DNA from: Nocardia xishanensis NBRC 101358
Lineage (GTDB): Bacteria; Actinomycetota; Actinomycetes; Mycobacteriales; Mycobacteriaceae
NCBI RefSeq assembly: GCF_001613365.1
Contig: NZ_BDCF01000026.1
Coordinates: forward strand, 1 to 64,000
Direction of reading: 5' to 3'
Length of the DNA: 64,000 nt
Below, in pieces: positions 7,796-17,092 of the stretch. The notes under the pieces are model-generated. The model made no database searches, was not told the DNA's origin, and was given only the letters and a program-made list of their open reading frames with translations. The position numbers were made by a program, and so were the translations under genes. The first letter of the stretch is position 1, and each line of letters opens with the position of its first letter.

Positions 7796-9082
7796 ATGGT
7801 GACAAGCAATCAGAACGACCTTCTACAGAGGCTCGGCTCGGACGGGCGCCTGCACATGCTGCTTGCCGGCTTCGATGGAATCGCCGATTTCCGGTTGGGC
7901 GGAGATCCGCTCCGCCTGCGAATCCGCGATGGCGCCATCGAGGCGGACTCGAGCGTCGCCGATCCAGACGTGCTGGTTGAGTTCCCGCCGGAACTGTGGG
8001 CTGCTGCGACACAGTTGGAGGCACCCCCGGGGACGGAGAGCCTGTCGAGTGCGCTGTCACACGGAGCGACCCTGACCGGTGACTGGCGGGCCGTCATCGC
8101 ACCGTACCTGGCGGCGTGGAGCCGCATTGTGCGAATCGCGTCGGATGCAGCCGCCGGCCGCAGGGAGGTACATGTGGCGTGCGATCCTTTCGTCGACTCG
8201 GACGACGCGGTGGGTCGATACGTCCGCTACTCGGTCGGGTCGGAGAATTACCGCGTCTACTACGAACAGTCGGGCCATGGCGAGATTCCGGTGCTGTTCA
8301 TGCACACGGCGGGCGGTGATGGCCGGCAGTACCGCAACGTTCTGGCGCATCCCCGGTTGCAGGAGAAGTACACACTTGTCGCGATAGACCTTCCCTACCA
8401 TGGCAAATCACTGCCGCCGGTCGGTACCTCGTGGTGGGAACGGCCGCTGGAGATCACGAAAGACCTTCTGATGGATTGGATTACCGGGTTCATCAAGGCG
8501 ACGGGGCTGGACCGGCCCATCTTCGTCGGATGCTCGGTCGGCGGACAACTTGCGTCGGATCTGTGTGCCCACCACCCGGAGTCGATTCGCGGCGCGATCG
8601 GCGTGAACGGGCTGTACGACATGCGAGGCCTGACCGAACTCGCAGCCATGAACGCGATGTACCACAATCCGGCGATATCGCCGAATGTGGTGCCGGCGAT
8701 CATGTATGACGCGAGTGGCCCCGGCGCACCCGAGGAGTTTCGTCACGAGTTGGCCTGGATCTACGCGTCCAACCAACGCGACACGTACCCATCGGACTGC
8801 GACTACTACTATTTCGGCCACGACCTGAGTGAGAACGGACATCTGATCGACACCAGCCGAACGCCGTTGACGATGCTCACCGGCGAGTACGACCTCAGTG
8901 CTGTCATCCCCGAGCATGGTGGTGAGGCGATCGCTCAGACGATCCCGGGAGCTACTCACCGGGTGATGAAGGGTCTGTCACATTTCGCGCCATCTGATGA
9001 TCCGGTGCGATTCACCGCGGAACTCGAGCGCGCCCTGGACGAGACAGTCGCCCAATGTACTCCGACACGGGTGTCAGCATGA
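7796..9082 (+). CDS. SCP2-like domain fused to an alpha/beta-hydrolase
   Basis: A 428-residue two-part protein. Residues about 10-120 look like a sterol-carrier-like fold (DFRLGGDPLRLRIRDGAIE, DPDVLVEFPPELWAA, HGATLTGDW). From about residue 150 an alpha/beta-hydrolase follows: oxyanion-side motif FMHTAGGDG, IDLPYHGKS, nucleophile elbow FVGCSVGGQ (Ser247), a probable acid in LTGEYDLS and a C-terminal His in GLSHFAPSD. I infer hydrolysis of an ester, lactone, thioester or C-C bond in a hydrophobic metabolite held by the SCP2-like part. It is 42 bases upstream of an aldehyde dehydrogenase and probably co-transcribed with it. Confidence 0.78.
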   Translation: MVTSNQNDLLQRLGSDGRLHMLLAGFDGIADFRLGGDPLRLRIRDGAIEADSSVADPDVLVEFPPELWAAATQLEAPPGTESLSSALSHGATLTGDWRAVIAPYLAAWSRIVRIASDAAAGRREVHVACDPFVDSDDAVGRYVRYSVGSENYRVYYEQSGHGEIPVLFMHTAGGDGRQYRNVLAHPRLQEKYTLVAIDLPYHGKSLPPVGTSWWERPLEITKDLLMDWITGFIKATGLDRPIFVGCSVGGQLASDLCAHHPESIRGAIGVNGLYDMRGLTELAAMNAMYHNPAISPNVVPAIMYDASGPGAPEEFRHELAWIYASNQRDTYPSDCDYYYFGHDLSENGHLIDTSRTPLTMLTGEYDLSAVIPEHGGEAIAQTIPGATHRVMKGLSHFAPSDDPVRFTAELERALDETVAQCTPTRVSA

Positions 9083-9124
9083 CCTGTCCTGATGTCAGGT
9101 GATCAGTGTGCGGAAAAGAGTGTG

Positions 9125-10561
9125 ATGAGCAGACATTCTGAGACCTCGACTGTCCGGCATTACATCGAAGGACAGTGGTCGGGCGCCGACGGATCCGATT
9201 TCGCCGAGTTGACGAATCCGGCGACCGGCGGAGTCAGCGGACTACTCCAACTCGGCACTCAGAGCGATGTCGACCGCGCGGTGGAGGCGGCGCAACGGGC
9301 CTTCATCTCGTACTCGTCGACGTCGCTCGATGAGCGAGTCGACTTGTTGCGCGCGGTCATCGCAGAAATCGAGAAGCGTGGCGACGACCTCGCCGAGGCA
9401 GTCACCACCGATATGGGCATGCCTATCGAGCTCAGCAAGCTGGTGATCGGCTCGGCAGTCCAGTCGTTCCAGGTGCTCGTCGACGAATTGCCGTCGTATC
9501 CTTTCGAGAAGCGGCACGGGGACTACCTGGTTGTTCGGGAACCGATCGGTGTTGCCGCGCTGATCCCCCCATGGAACTACCCCTCCAGGCAGATTGCCGG
9601 CAAGGTGGCGCCCGCGATCGCGGTCGGATGCACCGCCGTCCTCAAACCGGCCGAACTCGCCGCGCACAGCGGGGCCGTCTTTGCCGAGATCTTCCACAGT
9701 GCCGGGGTGCCCGCCGGCGTGGTCAACGTGGTGAACGGGTTCGGGTCCGTCGTCGGTTCGGCCTTGAGCAGGCACAACCACATCGACGTGGTCTCGTTCA
9801 CGGGATCTACGACGGTGGGAGTGCAGGTGCAAAGAGACGCTGCCGACACCGTGAAGCGGGTGAGCCAGGAACTGGGAGGGAAGTCCGCGCACATCGTCTT
9901 GCCCGATGCAGACTTCGAGGCAGCGGTGAAGACGTCGGTGGACGGGGTCATGCGCAACTCCGGCCAGACGTGCTACGCGCCGACACGAACCATCATTCCG
10001 CGAGCCGAACGTGACCGGTTCGTCGAACTCGTGCGAAAAGCGGTCGACGCCATCACCGTTGGTGATCCTTCCTCGCCCGTCGCGATGGGTCCGGTCGCAT
10101 CCGAGAAGCAGTGGCAAACGGTGCAGCGGTACATCGAGACCGGCATCCGAGAAGGCGCAACTCTCGTCGTCGGCGGAACGGGCCGCCCCGAGGGCCTTCC
10201 GGACAGGGGCTGGTTCGTACGGCCGACCGTGTTTGCAGACGTCAGCAACGACATGACCATCGCCAGGGAAGAGATCTTCGGACCGGTGATGTCGATAATC
10301 GGTTACGACACAATCGAGGAGGCAATCGACATCGCCAATGACACCCCCTACGGTCTGGCCGCTTTCGTCGACGGCGCAGACGTCGAGAAAGCGAAGCAGG
10401 TGGCACGTCGGATACGAGCCGGGCAGGTATCGGTCAACGCATCGGCCCTGAACCCGAACGCTCCGTTCGGCGGCTACAAGCGGTCAGGTAACGGACGCGC
10501 TTGGGGGATATGGGCCATCGAGGAGTTCCTGGAAACGAAAGCGCTCGTCGGCGCGGTGTGA
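9125..10561 (+). CDS. aldehyde dehydrogenase, second copy
   Basis: A 478-residue ALDH with Glu249 in SQELGGKSAH and catalytic Cys283 in NSGQTCYAPTR; PPWNYPSRQ and FTGSTTVG are also present. I use ATG 9125 (MSRHSETS), preceded by GGAAAAGAG, rather than an upstream ATG at 9092. It follows the hydrolase gene on the same strand and is closed by a strong hairpin. It likely oxidises a pathway aldehyde. It differs clearly from the ALDH at 5515-7032, so the two may act on different intermediates. Confidence 0.88.
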   Translation: MSRHSETSTVRHYIEGQWSGADGSDFAELTNPATGGVSGLLQLGTQSDVDRAVEAAQRAFISYSSTSLDERVDLLRAVIAEIEKRGDDLAEAVTTDMGMPIELSKLVIGSAVQSFQVLVDELPSYPFEKRHGDYLVVREPIGVAALIPPWNYPSRQIAGKVAPAIAVGCTAVLKPAELAAHSGAVFAEIFHSAGVPAGVVNVVNGFGSVVGSALSRHNHIDVVSFTGSTTVGVQVQRDAADTVKRVSQELGGKSAHIVLPDADFEAAVKTSVDGVMRNSGQTCYAPTRTIIPRAERDRFVELVRKAVDAITVGDPSSPVAMGPVASEKQWQTVQRYIETGIREGATLVVGGTGRPEGLPDRGWFVRPTVFADVSNDMTIAREEIFGPVMSIIGYDTIEEAIDIANDTPYGLAAFVDGADVEKAKQVARRIRAGQVSVNASALNPNAPFGGYKRSGNGRAWGIWAIEEFLETKALVGAV

Positions 10562-10602
10562 AAATGACCGAGCGCACATGAGCGGGGAACACAATACCAC
10601 CT

Positions 10603-10641
10603 GAGTTCGGCGTCTGCGCTCTCGGCGCAGACGCCGAACTC
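10603..10641 (+). terminator. 16-bp perfect hairpin after aldehyde dehydrogenase
   Basis: GAGTTCGGCGTCTGCG and its exact complement flank a 7-base loop, between the aldehyde dehydrogenase stop and the SnoaL-like gene. There is no U tract, as is common in high-GC actinomycetes. Confidence 0.72.
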
Positions 10642-10661
10642 TCTGCGCGAGAGAGAGAATC

Positions 10662-11171
10662 ATGACGGATACACCCAGCGGCGCCCAAGGCAATGCAGAA
10701 AAGTTGCAATGGATGTGGGACATTCTGAGTATCCAACAGATCATCGCGCGGTATGTGCCTGCGCTCGACGGTGAGGTAGGCGAGGTAGTCGCAGGCGACT
10801 TCATCGAACATGGTGTTTTCGATCTGGGAACCATAGGTCGATTCGAGGGCCGCGACGAGATCCGCGCGTTCGCCACGCGTGAAACCTGGCAACCCGAGCA
10901 ACTGGCGACGATCGCCCGGGGCGGCGGACACTTTCTCAGCCCACCCATGATCGAGATCGACCGGGACGAGGCGGTTGCGACGTGTTCTTCCCTTTTCTTC
11001 CTCCGCGACGGTGACTACTACACGTTGACCAGGCTGACCGCGGTGCGCCTCGAACTACGCAGGATCGAGGACGAATGGAAGATCGTGCGCCGATTCAATC
11101 GGCTGATCGACGAGACCGGCGACGGGGTCGCACTGTACCGGCAAGCGTTCGAGCGTCCGTCGACACGGTAA
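10662..11171 (+). CDS. SnoaL-like (NTF2-fold) protein
   Basis: A 169-residue protein with the pattern of polyketide-cyclase-like SnoaL domains: the opening helix DILSIQQIIARYVPALD, GRFEGRDEIRAFATRE, then beta strands ending LELRRIEDEWKIVRRFNRLI. Such proteins are isomerases, cyclases, dehydratases or binding proteins; the substrate cannot be read from sequence. GAGAGAG precedes the ATG. It sits between a terminator and a convergent MFS gene, so it has its own promoter or depends on read-through. A second SnoaL-like gene in the window (1875-2147) is broken. Confidence 0.72.
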   Translation: MTDTPSGAQGNAEKLQWMWDILSIQQIIARYVPALDGEVGEVVAGDFIEHGVFDLGTIGRFEGRDEIRAFATRETWQPEQLATIARGGGHFLSPPMIEIDRDEAVATCSSLFFLRDGDYYTLTRLTAVRLELRRIEDEWKIVRRFNRLIDETGDGVALYRQAFERPSTR

Positions 11172-11275
11172 CGTGCGCGCGATCGACCAGCAGACGACAC
11201 AAATCATGGTCGGCATCGGCAGCGAGCGCCTGTCGCCGAGTCTCCGGCAGGAGTCACTAGTTGCCTACGAACAGG

Positions 11276-12649
11276 TCATCGGGTAGCTGGAAGCCCCCGG
11301 TCTCCCACCACCATGACGACCACGACACCGGCGAGTATCACCATGGTGCATGCGATTCCGGTCAGCCCTGCATCGTTGGCGCCGACTGGATACCAGAATG
11401 CGATCACGCCGCTCGAAACGATCGCCGCAACATTGGCGCCCGCTCTCATCGCTCCCGCCGCATTGCCCATGCGCTCGCGTGGCGCCTGCATCAACAGGGC
11501 CGACTGGTTGGCCACCGTGGTCAACCCGGTCATGAGCCCCACTCCGATCGCCGTGGGCAGCGCCCACCACAGCGACCCGGAAAGCCCTATTCCGGCCAGC
11601 GCTGCGGTTCCGGCCACACCGAGCACGGCGCCGACTACTAGAGGACGGCGGATGCGCGCACTGCGTGCAGCCAAGCCCGCGGTCGCAATCGAGATCAGTG
11701 TCGTCGGCGCGACCACTGCGGCTGCCACAAGGCTGCTCGCAGTGCGCATATCCTGCAGCCATTGGACGAAACCGTAGAGGTAGCAGTACATCACGACAGA
11801 GGTCAACGCGTTACGCATGAGTGTCATCGCCAGGGCAGGATGAAGCCTGATCATCGTCACGTCCAGGAAAGGCGATCGGGCTCGACTTTCCCGAAATGCG
11901 AACAGGATCGCCGCTGCGCCCGCCACCGAGTACATTTCCCAACCTCCGCGAGGGTCGGGTATCAGTGCCAGCGACAACGCCGTCACCACGCCGGCGAACA
12001 GGGTCACTCCCCCGATGTCGAGCTGACCGAACACCGATCGCAGTTCGAGATTTTGGCCGCGGTGATCGTCGCGCGGGAACCACGCCAGGCCCGCCAATGC
12101 CAAGGCCACTCCCAGTGGAGCGTTGACCCAGAAAACGGCGCGCCAGCCCCACATCGCGGTGAGCACACCTCCCACCGGGAGCCCGAGTGCGCTCGTCACC
12201 TGGACCGCGATCGCGATCGCTCCGAGGATGCTCGACGGCACCCTGACACCCGTACTCGACTCACGTTGACGTAGCAGCACCATCGCGGTCGGATATCCAG
12301 CAGCGGTTCCGATGCCGGCGAGAACACGCGCCGCCAGAAGCCCGGCAAGGGATCCGGCAGTACCCCCCACCAGCCCGGCAACTGCGACGACGCACATTCC
12401 GGCAACGAAAGTGCGCCGCGGACCGACCAGATCGGCCACAGCCCCCAACATCGGCTGCGCGATGGCACTGGCCACATACAGTGTCGACACGAGCGCTATC
12501 GCAGCACTAGGCGCGACGCCGAGGTCATCACCGAGGGGCACCAACGCCGTCGCGATCATCGAGGTGTTCAACGCATTCACCGAGGCGCCCCCGACCACCG
12601 GCCAGACGATCACACGCGGGTAGGCCCCCGTATGCCACCCCGACTTCAT
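11276..12649 (-). CDS. MFS transporter (drug/metabolite type)
   Basis: A 457-residue polytopic membrane protein with at least twelve hydrophobic segments. Family signatures include LVSTLYVASAIAQPMLGAVADLVGPRRTF (the loop 2-3 A-like motif), LAARVLAGIGTAAGYP and WGWRAVFWVNAPLGVALALA, typical of the DHA2/EmrB-like branch. It acts in the cytoplasmic membrane by proton exchange. Its place in the catabolic block suggests uptake of the substrate or export of a toxic intermediate, but there is no direct evidence. It is divergent from the hydratase gene at 13035, with an operator between them. Confidence 0.85.
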   Translation of the reverse strand: MKSGWHTGAYPRVIVWPVVGGASVNALNTSMIATALVPLGDDLGVAPSAAIALVSTLYVASAIAQPMLGAVADLVGPRRTFVAGMCVVAVAGLVGGTAGSLAGLLAARVLAGIGTAAGYPTAMVLLRQRESSTGVRVPSSILGAIAIAVQVTSALGLPVGGVLTAMWGWRAVFWVNAPLGVALALAGLAWFPRDDHRGQNLELRSVFGQLDIGGVTLFAGVVTALSLALIPDPRGGWEMYSVAGAAAILFAFRESRARSPFLDVTMIRLHPALAMTLMRNALTSVVMYCYLYGFVQWLQDMRTASSLVAAAVVAPTTLISIATAGLAARSARIRRPLVVGAVLGVAGTAALAGIGLSGSLWWALPTAIGVGLMTGLTTVANQSALLMQAPRERMGNAAGAMRAGANVAAIVSSGVIAFWYPVGANDAGLTGIACTMVILAGVVVVMVVGDRGLPATR

Positions 12650-12894
12650 GAGGCGCGCTCACTGCAGGGGTGACCGCTCCGAGAGGCGACCGCTCGTCTC
12701 CAAGGCAATGGTGAAGTCACCTCACTGTCTCCATTTCTCGACTGCATCGACGAGGAGGCGACCTCCTCGGCACGACGCAAGCCCAGAAACAACCTCACCC
12801 ACAAGACATTTCGGGCTGACCAGCCTGTCTTGTCGCGAAGCCTCGGTCACGGGAGAGCGTTGTTCCCCTCACCCGCCTGGACCGAAGCGCGATG

Positions 12895-12915
12895 GTTTAG
12901 TATTACATACTACAA
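12895..12915 (+). promoter_or_regulatory. catabolic operator motif between MFS and hydratase genes
   Basis: TAGTATTACATACTACAAG; the core GTATTACATACTAC also occurs at 29500 and, with one change, at 27513. It is about 120 bases before the hydratase start and 245 bases before the divergent MFS start, so it could serve either. Confidence 0.65.
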
Positions 12916-13034
12916 GTCGCATCAGGTCTGTGACTCGAGAGGCCACCGAGGGACACTCCGCGGCGACCGGCCCCTCAGCGCCCTGTCTGGATGCCGCGCC
13001 AGGTACTCCCGTCCCCACACCAGAAAGAAGCGGA

Positions 13035-13829
13035 ATGACGCACGATGAACACCTCCCGCCTCTCGTCGAAGACAAAGCCGGGGTTCTCTCCATCACTGTC
13101 TCCACGTCGCGAGCAGGTGGCTCCCTCTCGCCCGAAGCAGTCAGCGACGGAACGGTCGCGCTCAAGGAGCTGGCACGTGGCGAGCGAACGTCCGGCGCGA
13201 TCCTTCTGCTCGGTTCCGGACCGAATTTCTGCGCTGGCGGCAACGTGAAAGTCTTCGCCGACCCCGGCGATCGTCCGCCCCGAACGCGTAAGGCGGCCGA
13301 CGACTTTCACGACTTCATCTCGGCCCTGGTCGAAGCCCGCCGGCCAATTGTCGCCGCGATTCGCGGTTGGGCGGCGGGTGCAGGCATGAGCGTCGCACTG
13401 CATGCCGACATTGCCATCGGGGGCACGTCCACTCGTCTTCGGCCCGCGTACCGCGGCATTGGACTCTCTCCCGACGGTGGGCTGACGTGGACACTGCCAC
13501 GGGTGGTCGGTGACGCACGTGCGCGGCGGATCATCCTCACCGACGAGATCATCGATTCCGACGAAGCCTTGACCCTCGGACTTCTCGCACGAGTCGTCGA
13601 AGACGACGAGGTTCATGCGGCAGCAAGTGCGATCGCAGCCGATCTGGCCGCCGGGCCTCGGGACGCGCTGTCGGCGACCCGAGGCCTCCTCTCGGATTCG
13701 GCAACATCCAGCCTCAGTGACCACCTGGCCGCCGAAGCACGGTCGATCTCGCGGCTTGCCGGGCTACCGGACGGGATCGAAGGAGTGGATGCATTCGTCG
13801 CGAAACGTCCCGCGCAATTTGGCCGGTAG
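13035..13829 (+). CDS. enoyl-CoA hydratase/isomerase family protein
   Basis: A 264-residue crotonase-fold protein. The oxyanion-hole segments are LLLGSGPNFCAGGNVKVF and RGWAAGAGMSVALHADIAIG. In the catalytic region PAYRGIGLSPDGGLTW an Asp stands where one hydratase Glu normally lies, so isomerase or another crotonase activity is possible. ATG 13035 (MTHDEHLPPL) follows AGAAAGAAG; a longer reading frame upstream would run through the operator. It ends facing the P450 gene across a bidirectional hairpin. It probably acts on an unsaturated acyl-CoA in the same pathway. Confidence 0.83.
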   Translation: MTHDEHLPPLVEDKAGVLSITVSTSRAGGSLSPEAVSDGTVALKELARGERTSGAILLLGSGPNFCAGGNVKVFADPGDRPPRTRKAADDFHDFISALVEARRPIVAAIRGWAAGAGMSVALHADIAIGGTSTRLRPAYRGIGLSPDGGLTWTLPRVVGDARARRIILTDEIIDSDEALTLGLLARVVEDDEVHAAASAIAADLAAGPRDALSATRGLLSDSATSSLSDHLAAEARSISRLAGLPDGIEGVDAFVAKRPAQFGR

Positions 13830-13866
13830 AGGCCGCGTGGGTGCATGACCTCGCTCCGCGATCGAC

Positions 13867-13902
13867 CGACCCGGCTCACCAGAGGTGAGTACGGCCGGGT
13901 CG
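13867..13902. terminator. bidirectional hairpin between convergent hydratase and P450 genes
   Basis: CGACCCGGC and GCCGGGTCG form the outer stem and TCACC/GGTGA an inner stem; the two genes end on either side. Confidence 0.6.
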
Positions 13903-13915
13903 GCTGAGCTGCTTC

Positions 13916-15169
13916 TCACGACATGACACGGCGAACCGGAAGTTCCGTCAGCTGGTTGATGAAATTGGAGTAGCCGCGCCGCGGTTCTCCGTCCAGTTCC
14001 AGCTTGATTCCGCGCGCCCGCAGTTCTTGCCACAAAATCTGCAACTCGAGCATGGCCAGGTGCGCACCGATGCACCGGTGCGGACCTGTGCCGAACGTCA
14101 AGGAATCGACCTCTGCACGCCACGGGTCGAAACGGTCGGGATCGGAGTACACGGCAGGATCGCGATTCGCTGCGACGTAGTACATGACGACCACGTCGTT
14201 CTCGCGAATCTGCTGACCCGAGATGACCACGTCTCGCGTCGCGGTCCGAGCCATCTGCATCGGCGGAGTGATGAGCCTCAGGTACTCCTCGACCAAGCGC
14301 TCCGTGTGCCCCTCGTCGATGGCCCGGTCTGTGAGCGCCGCGATCTCTGGATCTTCGAGGTACATCCGCATCGACTGACCGATTGCGGTGTGCGTGGTCT
14401 CGAAGCCGGCGGCGATCATCACGTGCATCCATTGCAGATACTCGGACTGGTTGATCTCGCCGCGCTCGCGGACTCGAGCCAGTTCCGTGAACATGTCGTC
14501 GCCGGGCTCGGCAAGCTTGACCTTCTGCATCTTCTCGGCGTACCGCATCAGCTCCTCGAGGTGCGGGAGCACACTCTGCGCGCCGCCTTCACCCTCCTCG
14601 AGGTCCTCGGTCACCATCAGCGCGTCGAAATACGCAGTCACGGTGTCGACGATGTACTTGCGATCCTCGCGCGGGCTTCCGAGCACGGTGGCGATCACAT
14701 ACGCAGGGATGGTCCGAGCGAACTCTTCGACGAAATCGAACTGAGCACGGTCCGCGATCCCGTCGATGACCTCGGTGACGATCTCACGAATCCACGGCTC
14801 GAACTTGGCGACGATGCGTGGCGCGAACCCCTTCGCCGCCGCGCGACGCAGATAGTTGTGCCTCGGCGGATCGGTGAACATGATCTCGTCGAGATACGGA
14901 TGATCACCCGTGATGTTCGTGAGCGGGTACGCCATCCCCTTCATCGATGTGAAGGTCGCCGGATCCTTCTCGATCTCGACGATCTCATCGTAGCGAGTGA
15001 CGGCCCAGAATCCGCCGTTCGCGGTCGCCACTGTGGTCGGCACCCAGTGCAAGCCGGGCCTCCGGACCAATTCGGCGAAAGCGTCATGAGGTACGGCGGT
15101 GCCGAAGCTCGCCGGATCACTCAAATCTGGGATTTCGACGACGTCGGCGTGGTCGAGGGTTTGCGACAT
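13916..15169 (-). CDS. cytochrome P450 (paralog 1 of 3)
   Basis: A 417-residue soluble class I P450. The I-helix oxygen-activation motif is AAGFETTHT, the K-helix ExxR is in VEEYLRL, and the heme-binding loop is FGTGPHRCIGAHLA with Cys366. The N-terminal part reads IPDLSDPASF, NGGFWAVTRYDEIVEI and TDPPRHNYLRRAAAKGF, resembling the CYP125/CYP142-like group that hydroxylates steroid side chains and branched hydrocarbons. It needs the ferredoxin and reductase encoded nearby. The ATG follows GAAGGTGA. It is closely related to the P450s at 18485 and 61474. Confidence 0.93.
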   Translation of the reverse strand: MSQTLDHADVVEIPDLSDPASFGTAVPHDAFAELVRRPGLHWVPTTVATANGGFWAVTRYDEIVEIEKDPATFTSMKGMAYPLTNITGDHPYLDEIMFTDPPRHNYLRRAAAKGFAPRIVAKFEPWIREIVTEVIDGIADRAQFDFVEEFARTIPAYVIATVLGSPREDRKYIVDTVTAYFDALMVTEDLEEGEGGAQSVLPHLEELMRYAEKMQKVKLAEPGDDMFTELARVRERGEINQSEYLQWMHVMIAAGFETTHTAIGQSMRMYLEDPEIAALTDRAIDEGHTERLVEEYLRLITPPMQMARTATRDVVISGQQIRENDVVVMYYVAANRDPAVYSDPDRFDPWRAEVDSLTFGTGPHRCIGAHLAMLELQILWQELRARGIKLELDGEPRRGYSNFINQLTELPVRRVMS

Positions 15170-15500
15170 CAGTTCACCTTCGTTCGGCTCAGCACCGAGG
15201 CACGGGTACCGTTGGTGTCAATTGCCAATTGCCAATTGCCAGAATCTGTTTCGTGCGAGGGCTCAGCGTCCGTCCTGAGGCCGACGGGCCGATGATGATC
15301 GGCTATCTGAGGTTCGGCACTCTTTTCGGAACGCCGCGGCCACGATTGTCTGCTGTATCACCGTACCTCGTATGACGAAGCTTACAGGCGAGGTCCCTCA
15401 CTTGCAAGACGAAAAGTGATGCTGCTCACCGCTATTCGCCAAACGCTTCACCTGACACGCCCCCGTCACGTGCCGCTAGAGGCTGCTATAGCCCTTGCGC
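15170..15500. promoter_or_regulatory. P450 upstream region with triple AATTGCC repeat and operator-like site
   Basis: Holds three tandem AATTGCC units at 15220-15240, about 50 bases before the P450 start, and GTACCTCGTATGACG (15363-15377), which carries the GTATGAC half of the catabolic operator. No coding sequence is evident. Confidence 0.4.
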
Positions 15501-15784
15501 GCCGTCACCGTTGATGAGCTATGGCGCCACGGGATATCGCCTTACAACCTGCGATGTCTTCAACGTGACCGAGTTCGGGTGGCGGTGCGGCGAAGTCGCG
15601 ACAGGGAAACGCAGCGCAATGACCACGTCGAACACGACCGCCGGTTCCTTCCTGGCGAAGACCAGCGAGGGACTGGTCCCGGCCGAAGACCATGACGACT
15701 ATCGGAGTAGCCTCCCGGCCAGCAGCTCCAACGACAGCGGTGAGACGGCTTCGGGAATCTGCTGCGCGAACTGCAGGATTGCCA

Positions 15785-15925
15785 GCGGACTGACCGCACT
15801 CGCCCCGCGCCGATCGATCAGCCACGCGGTCTCAGAACGGGTGCCGGAGCTGCTCGATTGTGATGCGTGCGTTGGCGATCCATTCACGGACCACGCCTTG
15901 ACTCGCAAGGGGCGTCTGATTGCCA
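15785..15925 (-). pseudogene. acyl-CoA dehydrogenase remnant, frameshifted
   Basis: The minus strand reads TPLASQGVVREWIANARITI, then EQLRHPF and a stop; after a small indel it resumes in another frame as AWLIDRRGASA. The intact ACAD at 49566-50780 has RPLASQGVVGEWIANARITV and AWLIDRHGASAA in the same order. The bases align well between the two loci (for example GTTGGCGATCCA in both). It is a decayed fragment, only about 140 bases long, on the strand opposite to the thiolase remnant that follows. Confidence 0.7.
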
Positions 15926-15984
15926 CGCGCTTGCCTGCTCACTCCAAGAGCCTGCCGATCGGCACCTTTGCGAATCCGACCGGA

Positions 15985-16671
15985 ACTGTCTCGCAGGTCG
16001 GAGACCAGGGTTTCAGCATCGCCCGCACTGCGACCCTTGTCGCCGGCTTCCCCGAGTCCGTGCCCGCGACCACGATTGACAGGCAATGTGGCTCGAGCCA
16101 GCAGGCCGCGCACTTCGCCGCTCCGGCTGTCATGGCCGGAGTCAACGACATAGTCATCGCCTGCGGCGTGGAGTCCATGAGCCGAATCCCTCTGGGCAGC
16201 GCCAAAGTCGACGGTGACCCGTTCGGCCCGCTGTCCGTGCGCTATCCCGATGGCCAAGCCAATCAGGGAATCGGTGCCGAACTCATCACAGCACGCTGGA
16301 ATCTCACCCGCCCCGAACTCGACGAGTTCGCCGCGACCTCCCATGAACGCGCCGCGAAGACAGCAGCGAACGGCGGCTTCGACAACGAGATCATCCCGGT
16401 GAATGTGACTCAACCGGACGGATCGACCGCCCCGCACACCGTCGACCAGACCGTACGGGCCGGTTCCACTGTCGAAAGCCTGGCCGGTTTGCGCCCCTTG
16501 TTCCGCACAGACGAGTTCGATGCTCGCTTCCCCGAGGTCAACTGGTCCATCACAGCCGGAAACTCGTCACCGTTGACCGACGGTGCCTCGGCCGCGCTGA
16601 TCATGAGCCGGGCGAAGGCGACAGCACTCGGACTGCGTCCACGCGCCCGCTTTTCTAGGAATCGCCAGTAG
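15985..16671 (+). pseudogene. thiolase remnant lacking both ends
   Basis: From VSQVGDQGFSIARTA to LGLRPRARF this matches the intact thiolase at 47277-48467 almost residue for residue, including the active-site segment TIDRQCGSSQQAAHF. The first 57 residues and the last 110 or so, with the GHP and second Cys motifs, are missing. In place of the N terminus the open frame runs backwards through an ACAD remnant, giving an unrelated translated sequence. The C terminus stops at ARFSRNRQ. No active thiolase is possible. It indicates an old duplicate of the thiolase-phosphotransferase-ACAD module. Confidence 0.82.
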
Positions 16672-17092
16672 TGCCCGTCACGACCCGTTCGGGTAGTGAT
16701 TGCAGCTACTTGCCGGAATTGCTCGCCTAGCCAGCTCCCACCCGGCGGGCGCCGCGGCATCGACTGCACACACTCGGGGTGGGTCGGGGTGATGACGTGT
16801 GGCAGCTCGGCGATTGAGCCGGCGTGTTGGTGGCGTCGGGCGCAGGCGCGCGCAACGCGCCATGCATTCCGGCGCCAGACCGGAGCGGCTGCCGGTGTCC
16901 GGTCGTGGGTGTCTGCAACACACTTCGCTGCATGATCGAGACACCGTGAACTCGAGCCCGACCGGAGCCACCACATCTTCCGATCACCCACCGACCAGGG
17001 CTTGCCGAGCACCTGCCTGAACTCGGCATCACCGCCCTGTCCGCGCCACGGGGTGGGGCCATCCGGGCGGTTCGACTGTGGTACAGCGTTTC
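16672..17092. other. scrambled intergenic DNA, possible recombinase debris
   Basis: About 420 bases with no intact gene. A plus-strand stretch near 17005-17080 reads GLPEHLPELGITALSAPRGG, then AIRAVRLWYS, faintly like the C terminus of an integrase-type protein, but this is too weak to call. Confidence 0.3.
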
